Assembly: GCA_030592025.1 (NCBI GenBank)
Contig: JAUUZX010000187.1
Location: 1-5,007, forward strand
DNA from: a bacterium
GTDB lineage: Bacteria > Krumholzibacteriota > Krumholzibacteria > LZORAL124-64-63
Direction of reading: 5' to 3'
Length of the DNA stretch: 5,007 nt
Shown: positions 1-5,007 of the stretch, in pieces
How the letters are laid out: each line of letters begins with the position of its first letter
Position numbering within the stretch: position 1 is the stretch's first letter
Made by a program: the position numbers and the translations under genes
Notes under the pieces: generated by a model
Seen by the model: only the letters and a program-made list of their open reading frames with translations
The model's database searches: none
What the model was told of the DNA's origin: nothing

Positions 1-1
1 C

Positions 2-1285
2 TGGCAATTCGAGTGGGGGCCCAACGGCTTCCTGGACAACGAACCGGCCACCCTGCGCCTCGTCGAGCGCGCCGGTCTGACCGGCGAACTGGCCCGCAGC
101 AGCGACGCCACCCGCCACCGGTTCCTTCTGGTGGACGGCCGACTGCGGGAGATCCCCACCTCGCCCAAGGCGTTCCTGGGCTCGAAGATGCTCTCGACCC
201 GCGGCAAGCTGCGCATGGCCGGCGAGCTGTTCATCCCGCCCCGTGGCGATCTGGGCCGGGCCGCGGCTGACCCGTCCACCGACGAGACCGTCGACCAGTT
301 CGGTCGCCGACGCCTGGGCGCCGAGTTCGCGGAGGTCATGCTCGACCCCATGGTCAAGGGCATCTTCGGCGGCAACTCCCGCAAGCTCAGCCTGGCCGCG
401 GCCTTCCCCCGCATGGTCGAGCTCGAGCGCGACCACGGCGGCCTGTTCAAGGCCATGATCGCCTTGGCCAGAAAGCGCAAGCAGAAGACCGACGCCGGCC
501 CCACCGGCGTGCTCCACAGTTTCAACGGCGGCATGGGTCAGCTGGTCGACGCCCTGGCCGGGGTGCTCGACGACGACCCGCGGGCGGACCTGCGCCTGGG
601 CGCCTCCGTCTCGAAGGTGACGCGGTTGGGCGATGCCTGGCACGTGGCCGGCGCCGACTTCGACCTGGGCCCCTTCGACGCGGTCATCAACGCCGCCCCG
701 GCCCACGCCGCCGCGGCCCACGTCAGGGAGACCGCGCCGGGGATCCACGAGGCCCTGGCCCGCATCCCCTTCGCCCCCATGGCCGTCATCGCCCTGGGCT
801 TCGACCGGCAAGCGGTGAAGCACGACCTGGACGGCTTCGGGGTGCTCATCCCCTCCCGCGAACGGCGTGAACTGCTGGGCGCCCTGTGGACCAGCAGCAT
901 CTTCCCGGGCCGCGCGCCGGCGGGCAAGGTACTCATCCGCGCCATGGCCGGCGGCGCCGACAACCCCGCGGTCATGGACCTGGACGACGAGGCCATGGCC
1001 ACCCTGGTTTTGGCCGAACTGCGCTCCCTGCTGGGCATCAAGGGCGCCCCCGACATGGTGCGCGTCATCCGCCACCGGCAAGCCATCGCCCAGTACGAGC
1101 CCGGCCACCTGGCCCGGCTGGCGGCCATCGACGCCGAGCTCCCCCGGCACCCGGGGCTCTTCCTCACCGGCGCCTCGTACCGGGGCATCTCCGTCAACAA
1201 CTGCGCCAAGGAAGCCGAGCAGGTGGCCAACGCCGTGCTCGCCCACCTGGGCGCCCCCTCACCCACGTCCCCGGAGGCCGTGTGA
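2..1285 (+). CDS. hemG: Protoporphyrinogen/coproporphyrinogen oxidase, HemY type (5'-truncated by window edge)
   Basis: FAD-dependent oxidase of late haem synthesis. The family oxidises protoporphyrinogen IX (or coproporphyrinogen III in the coproporphyrin-dependent route) by six electrons using O2. The frame is open from base 2, giving 427 residues. Full-length members are about 460-480 residues, so roughly 45 N-terminal residues with the GxGxxG FAD-binding loop are missing to the left. Family signatures are visible: EWGPNGFLDNEP at residues 4-15, LLVDGRLREIP at about 42-52, DPMVKGIFGGN followed by KLSLAAAFPRM at about 115-137, and the C-terminal FAD-contacting GASYRGISVNNC at about 390-401. 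The GTG at 131 is internal and not the true start, because homologous sequence lies upstream of it. The TGA (1283-1285) shares one base with the ATG of the next gene, indicating translational coupling. The symbol follows common usage; hemY, pgoX and cgoX name the same family. Which porphyrinogen is the substrate cannot be told from this sequence. Confidence 0.93.
   Translation, partial: WQFEWGPNGFLDNEPATLRLVERAGLTGELARSSDATRHRFLLVDGRLREIPTSPKAFLGSKMLSTRGKLRMAGELFIPPRGDLGRAAADPSTDETVDQFGRRRLGAEFAEVMLDPMVKGIFGGNSRKLSLAAAFPRMVELERDHGGLFKAMIALARKRKQKTDAGPTGVLHSFNGGMGQLVDALAGVLDDDPRADLRLGASVSKVTRLGDAWHVAGADFDLGPFDAVINAAPAHAAAAHVRETAPGIHEALARIPFAPMAVIALGFDRQAVKHDLDGFGVLIPSRERRELLGALWTSSIFPGRAPAGKVLIRAMAGGADNPAVMDLDDEAMATLVLAELRSLLGIKGAPDMVRVIRHRQAIAQYEPGHLARLAAIDAELPRHPGLFLTGASYRGISVNNCAKEAEQVANAVLAHLGAPSPTSPEAV
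1273..1277 (+). promoter_or_regulatory. Shine-Dalgarno for the HemX/CcsA-like gene
   Basis: GGAGG lies inside the end of the upstream oxidase gene, 7 nt before the ATG at 1285. It fixes the start of the membrane protein at the ATG that overlaps the oxidase stop (TGATG) and supports coupled translation. Confidence 0.8.
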
Positions 1286-2211
1286 TGAACGTGGTCCTGT
1301 CCGTCGCCAACGTGCTGCTGCCCCTGCTGTACCTCGTGGTGTGGGGCACCTACCTGTGGCTCTTCCGCAGCAATGACCCCTTGCCGCGCCGACTGGCCTC
1401 GCGCCTGGCCGCGGGGGTCGTCCTGCTGCACCTGGCCACCGAGACGGCCGACATCCTGGTCCACGGGCACCTGCCCATGGGCACGCCGCTGGAGTTCATC
1501 TCGACCCTGGCCCTGGCCATCCTCATCACCTACCTGGCCATCGAGCGCCGCTACCGCGTCAAGACCACCGGGTTCGTGCCCACGGGCATCGCTTTCGTCC
1601 TGCAGTTCGTGGCCAGCGCCTTCGCCACCAAGGTGCACCACGGGGCCCGTCCGTTCCTGTCGGACCCGGGTTTTGCCGGCCACGCCATCCTGGTGCTCCT
1701 GGCCTACACGGCCCTGACCCTGAGCTTCGTCTACGCCCTGCTCTACCTGATCCTGGCCCGACAGCTGGGACGCCACCAGTTCGGCCTGCTGTTCCGGCGC
1801 CTGCCGTCCCTGGACGTCCTCGAACGCATGAGCGTGACGGCGGTGGAGCTGGGCGTGCCCCTGCTGTTTGTCGCCCTCTGCCTGGGCCACCTGTGGATGT
1901 ACAACTTGGCCGACCGGGTCGACCCGGCCCTGGCCGCCCAGCTCTCCCCCTGGGACCCGAAGATCCTCGTCTCCTGGGTCATCTTCCTGGGTTATCTGGG
2001 CGGGCTGGCGGGCTACCGCTTCCTGGGCTGGCGGGGCCGTCGCATGAATGTGCTGGCCGTGGCGGCGTTCACGATCATCGTGGTGACCATAGGCGTCATC
2101 CGGCACTTCGTGCCCAGCTTCCACGACTTCCGCTATCGGCAGGTCGAGGAGACGTCGGCGCCGGACATGGAATCCCGCCTGATCATCGATGGACACGGAG
2201 GTACGGCGTGA
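1285..2211 (+). CDS. HemX/CcsA-like cytochrome c assembly family membrane protein
   Basis: Polytopic inner-membrane protein of 308 residues, about the usual length of the CcsA/HemX/YpjD family (Cyt_C_asm). About eight hydrophobic segments can be seen near residues 4-26, 41-60, 68-87, 98-115, 132-158, 186-206, 226-246 and 254-273. The region around residues 220-240 reads LSPWDPKILVSW, a reduced form of the family's tryptophan-rich WWD haem-handling motif with the D-P-K core kept. His49, His133, His202 and His274 lie in or next to membrane segments and are candidate haem ligands. Family members either assemble c-type cytochromes with ResB/Ccs1 or, as Bacillus HemX, affect the amount of HemA. 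No resB lies in the window and the gene is sandwiched between hemG and hemA with overlaps on both sides, so a HemX-like role in the haem pathway is the better inference. The start ATG has GGAGG upstream. The stop TGA overlaps the GTG of hemA. Confidence 0.85.
   Translation: MNVVLSVANVLLPLLYLVVWGTYLWLFRSNDPLPRRLASRLAAGVVLLHLATETADILVHGHLPMGTPLEFISTLALAILITYLAIERRYRVKTTGFVPTGIAFVLQFVASAFATKVHHGARPFLSDPGFAGHAILVLLAYTALTLSFVYALLYLILARQLGRHQFGLLFRRLPSLDVLERMSVTAVELGVPLLFVALCLGHLWMYNLADRVDPALAAQLSPWDPKILVSWVIFLGYLGGLAGYRFLGWRGRRMNVLAVAAFTIIVVTIGVIRHFVPSFHDFRYRQVEETSAPDMESRLIIDGHGGTA
2197..2201 (+). promoter_or_regulatory. Shine-Dalgarno deciding the GTG start of hemA
   Basis: GGAGG lies 6 nt upstream of the GTG at 2208. 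It supports this non-ATG start, which overlaps the upstream stop as GTGA, over any internal start further into hemA. Confidence 0.8.
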
Positions 2212-3569
2212 CCCATCCCGTGACCCTGTTCGCCGTCACCATCAACCACAAGCATGCGCCCACCGAGGTGCGCGAGCGCGCCCACCTGGACGACGACCAG
2301 GCCGTGGCCCTGATGCGTGAACTGGCGGAGATTCCGGGTTGCGTGTCGGCCATCCCCGTGTCCACCTGCAACCGCACCGAGATCTACCTGGAGATCCTGC
2401 CCGGCCACGACCCGGGTCCCCTGCTGAGTGAGGCCCTGACCACCGTGGGCGCCGAGACGGATCTCTTCTTCGGGGAGCACGGGCGCCTGCTGGAAGGCTC
2501 CGCGGCCATCGTTCACCTGTACCGGGTGGCGGCGGGCCTGGAGAGCATGATGCTGGGCGAACCCCAGATCACATCCCAGCTCAAGGACGCCTACCGCCGC
2601 GCCCGCCAGCACCAGGAGCCCGGACCCGGCCTGCTGCGCGCGTTCCAGGGCGCGTTCCGGGCCGGCAAGCGGGTGCGCACCGAAACCAGGATCAGCAAGG
2701 GCGCCGTGAGCGTAGCCTTCGCCGCGGTGGAGCTGGCCCGCAAGTTCTTCGATCACCTGTGCGACCACCGGGCCGTGCTCGTGGGCGCCGGCGAGACCGG
2801 TGGCCTGGCCGCCCGCCACTTCCTGCAGCACAACATCGGCCACCTCACGGTGGTCAACCGCACCGCGGAACGGGCCACGGAGCTGGCCGCGACCCTCAGC
2901 GCCGAACGGGAAGCCGCCGCCACGGTGCGCCGCGAGGCGGACAAGGACCGCTTCCCCGCCGCCAAGGCCGAGTGCGGCCGGGTGGATGCCCAGCCCTGGG
3001 AATCCCTCACCGAGGCCCTGGCCCAGGCCGACGTCGTGCTCACGACCACCGGCGCCACCGAGCCGGTGATCCTGCCGGAGATGGTGCAGGAAGCGGTGAA
3101 GCAGCGCCGGGGCAAGCCCCTCTTCCTGCTGGACATCGCCGTGCCCCGGGACGTCCACCCCGACGTTGCCGACCTGGACGGCGTGTACGTCTTCGGCCTG
3201 GAGGATCTGGACGAGATCGTGCAGGGCAACCTCACCGCCCGCCGCAAGCAGCTACCCGCGGCCCAGATCATCATCGACGAGGAGCTGGCCGAGTTCGAGC
3301 AGTGGCTCGCCGACATGGACCTGCGCCCGACGGTCGCGGAGTTCAAGGCCTACCTCGAGGAACTGAAGGACAAGCAGGTGGGGTTCGTGCGGAAGAAGCA
3401 GTCGGACGAGGTGGCGGCGGCCGTGGACCGGAGCCTGCAGCAGTTCATCAAGAAGGTGCTGGGGCGGTCCATGACCTCGCTGAAGGCGGCGGAGACCCCC
3501 GAGGAGCGGGAGCAGGATCTGGACGCGCTCAGGCGGTTGTTCGGGGCGAATTTGGGGGGTCGGGGGTAG
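2208..3569 (+). CDS. hemA: Glutamyl-tRNA reductase
   Basis: NADPH-dependent reduction of glutamyl-tRNA(Glu) to glutamate-1-semialdehyde, the first committed step of the C5 route to 5-aminolevulinate, in the cytoplasm. The protein is 453 residues, slightly longer than the usual 415-440. Seen in order: N-terminal catalytic domain with the INHKHAP stretch (12-18) and STCNRTE (52-58), where Cys54 is the expected nucleophile; the GLESMMLGEPQI signature (110-121); a Rossmann NADPH domain beginning AVLVGAGETGG (189-199); LLDIAVPRDV in the second half; and a C-terminal helical dimerisation domain from about residue 340. An extra charged segment at about 231-258 accounts for the excess length. The start is GTG at 2208, backed by GGAGG at 2197-2201 and by the 4-bp overlap with the upstream stop; residues from position 6 on already match the family N-terminus. 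It is the last gene of the hemG-hemX-hemA unit. hemC and hemD, which often follow hemA, are not here. Confidence 0.97.
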   Translation: MTHPVTLFAVTINHKHAPTEVRERAHLDDDQAVALMRELAEIPGCVSAIPVSTCNRTEIYLEILPGHDPGPLLSEALTTVGAETDLFFGEHGRLLEGSAAIVHLYRVAAGLESMMLGEPQITSQLKDAYRRARQHQEPGPGLLRAFQGAFRAGKRVRTETRISKGAVSVAFAAVELARKFFDHLCDHRAVLVGAGETGGLAARHFLQHNIGHLTVVNRTAERATELAATLSAEREAAATVRREADKDRFPAAKAECGRVDAQPWESLTEALAQADVVLTTTGATEPVILPEMVQEAVKQRRGKPLFLLDIAVPRDVHPDVADLDGVYVFGLEDLDEIVQGNLTARRKQLPAAQIIIDEELAEFEQWLADMDLRPTVAEFKAYLEELKDKQVGFVRKKQSDEVAAAVDRSLQQFIKKVLGRSMTSLKAAETPEEREQDLDALRRLFGANLGGRG

Positions 3570-3571
3570 GG
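3543..3571 (+). other. G-quadruplex-type motif across the hemA stop codon
   Basis: Four runs of three or more G lie on the coding strand at 3543-3546, 3554-3559, 3562-3566 and 3569-3571, with loops of 7, 2 and 2 nt. This satisfies the usual G3+N1-7 consensus. It covers the last codons of hemA and its TAG. Whether it folds is unknown; in a GC-rich genome such runs can arise by chance, and the last tract is the minimum length. Confidence 0.5.
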
Positions 3572-3638
3572 TTAAGTGTCGTATCCATCATATTGTGCCC
3601 CCTTGATCATAGTAATCTTCTAGGTTATTCTGTCCGGC
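3570..3638 (+). other. Intergenic gap between hemA and the kinase gene
   Basis: This 69-bp stretch is clearly richer in A and T than the rest of the window and is the only gap between genes. It contains a candidate promoter (3603-3631) and a short direct repeat ATCATA at 3587-3592 and 3606-3611; the second copy overlaps a TGATCA palindrome (3604-3609). No convincing intrinsic terminator was found: a G5/C5 pairing (3562-3566 with 3598-3602) would close a 31-nt loop and has no U-tract after it. Confidence 0.6.
3603..3631 (+). promoter_or_regulatory. Candidate sigma-70-like promoter for the kinase gene
   Basis: TTGATC (3603-3608) and TATTCT (3626-3631) each match 4 of 6 consensus bases and are separated by exactly 17 bp, in the only AT-richer stretch of the window. 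Transcription would be expected to begin about 7 nt after the -10 box, at 3638-3639, which is the kinase ATG. The position suggests that the kinase is transcribed separately from the hem operon. The prediction is by eye only. Confidence 0.4.
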
Positions 3639-4895
<1,257 letters not shown>

Positions 4896-5007
4896 GGTGC
4901 GGACATGGCGCTGCGGTGCGCAGCCGGCGATGAAACGGGACAATTGTTCGACGGTGTTCTCGCCGTGGACCCGAACCTCGAGAAAGACACGTGCATCTTG
5001 ACGGGCC
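4896..5007 (+). CDS. In-frame continuation of the hydrolase domain after the TGA (partial at right edge)
   Basis: These 37 codons in the kinase frame contain no stop and run off the window. They begin GADMALRCAAG, a typical small-residue helix following a nucleophile elbow, then a variable turn and FDGVLAVDPNLE, which fits the next beta-strand of an alpha/beta hydrolase. The stretch therefore belongs to the same protein as 3639-4892 by descent, whether it is reached by recoding or is dead sequence. The catalytic acid and His would lie beyond the window. An ATG at 4905 with GAGG at 4894-4897 could in principle restart translation, but that product would lack the nucleophile. Confidence 0.6.
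4904..4932 (+). other. Stem-loop just downstream of the TGA (possible bacterial SECIS-like element)
   Basis: GCTGCG (4910-4915) pairs perfectly with CGCAGC (4919-4924) around a GTG triloop (4916-4918). An interrupted lower stem can be drawn: CAT 4904-4906 with ATG 4930-4932, G4907 with C4928, and C4909 with G4926. The loop starts 21 nt after the TGA and has G first. This agrees with the general pattern of bacterial selenocysteine insertion elements, which are coding-region hairpins shortly after the UGA with a G at the start of the loop. Hairpins are common by chance in sequence this GC-rich, so this is supportive only. Confidence 0.35.

Noticed and set aside
538..2196. Very long open frame on the minus strand (552 codons) opposite hemG and the HemX-like gene
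   Set aside because: It mirrors two well-identified genes. Its composition (Gln, His, Gly, Arg rich, then Ser, Arg rich) is what antisense reading of GC-rich codons gives, and no domain can be recognised.
2133..3158. Long minus-strand open frame opposite hemA
   Set aside because: Shadow of hemA with low-complexity Gly/Ala/Gln/His composition and no family motif.
3562..3602. Intrinsic terminator after hemA from G5/C5 pairing
   Set aside because: The loop would be 31 nt and there is no U-tract after the C-run.

Overview
The window is GC-rich, densely packed and coded entirely on the + strand. It holds three consecutive genes of a haem (tetrapyrrole) biosynthesis operon, a 69-bp AT-richer intergenic gap, and then a bacterial Hanks-type Ser/Thr protein kinase whose C-terminus runs into an alpha/beta-hydrolase-like domain cut by the right edge of the window. 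HemA shows that the organism makes 5-aminolevulinate from glutamyl-tRNA (C5 route). The high GC, the hem gene order and the kinase style suggest a free-living bacterium, perhaps of an under-sampled diderm lineage such as the FCB or Acidobacteria-like groups. That placement is a guess from style and not a phylogenetic result.

Positions 2-1285 hold the C-terminal ~427 residues of an oxygen-dependent protoporphyrinogen/coproporphyrinogen oxidase (HemY type, symbol hemG); its N-terminal Rossmann segment lies off the left edge. Its TGA overlaps the ATG of a CcsA/HemX-like polytopic membrane protein (1285-2211). The TGA of that gene overlaps the GTG start of hemA, glutamyl-tRNA reductase (2208-3569). 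Each internal start has a GGAGG Shine-Dalgarno sequence, so the three genes form one translationally coupled unit: first committed enzyme (HemA), a membrane protein of a family that modulates HemA or handles haem, and a late-pathway oxidase. A G-tract cluster matching the G-quadruplex consensus spans the end of hemA.

Positions 3570-3638 carry a plausible sigma-70-like promoter whose predicted start point falls on or next to the kinase ATG, with no good Shine-Dalgarno sequence. This suggests a leaderless mRNA.

Positions 3639-5007 hold the main oddity. The kinase (catalytic residues intact, no transmembrane helix or usual sensor region) continues into an alpha/beta-hydrolase-like fold. An in-frame TGA at 4893-4895 lies exactly inside the nucleophile elbow (Gly-Phe-Ser-[TGA]-Gly-Ala-Asp). 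After it, the same frame stays open to the window edge and still reads as hydrolase sequence. A hairpin with a G-starting triloop begins 15 nt after the TGA, with its loop 21-23 nt downstream, roughly where a bacterial selenocysteine insertion element would lie. The options are a selenocysteine-containing kinase-hydrolase fusion, a recent nonsense mutation (pseudogene), or a sequencing error. The sequence alone cannot decide, but TGA is clearly used as a normal stop by the two upstream hem genes.
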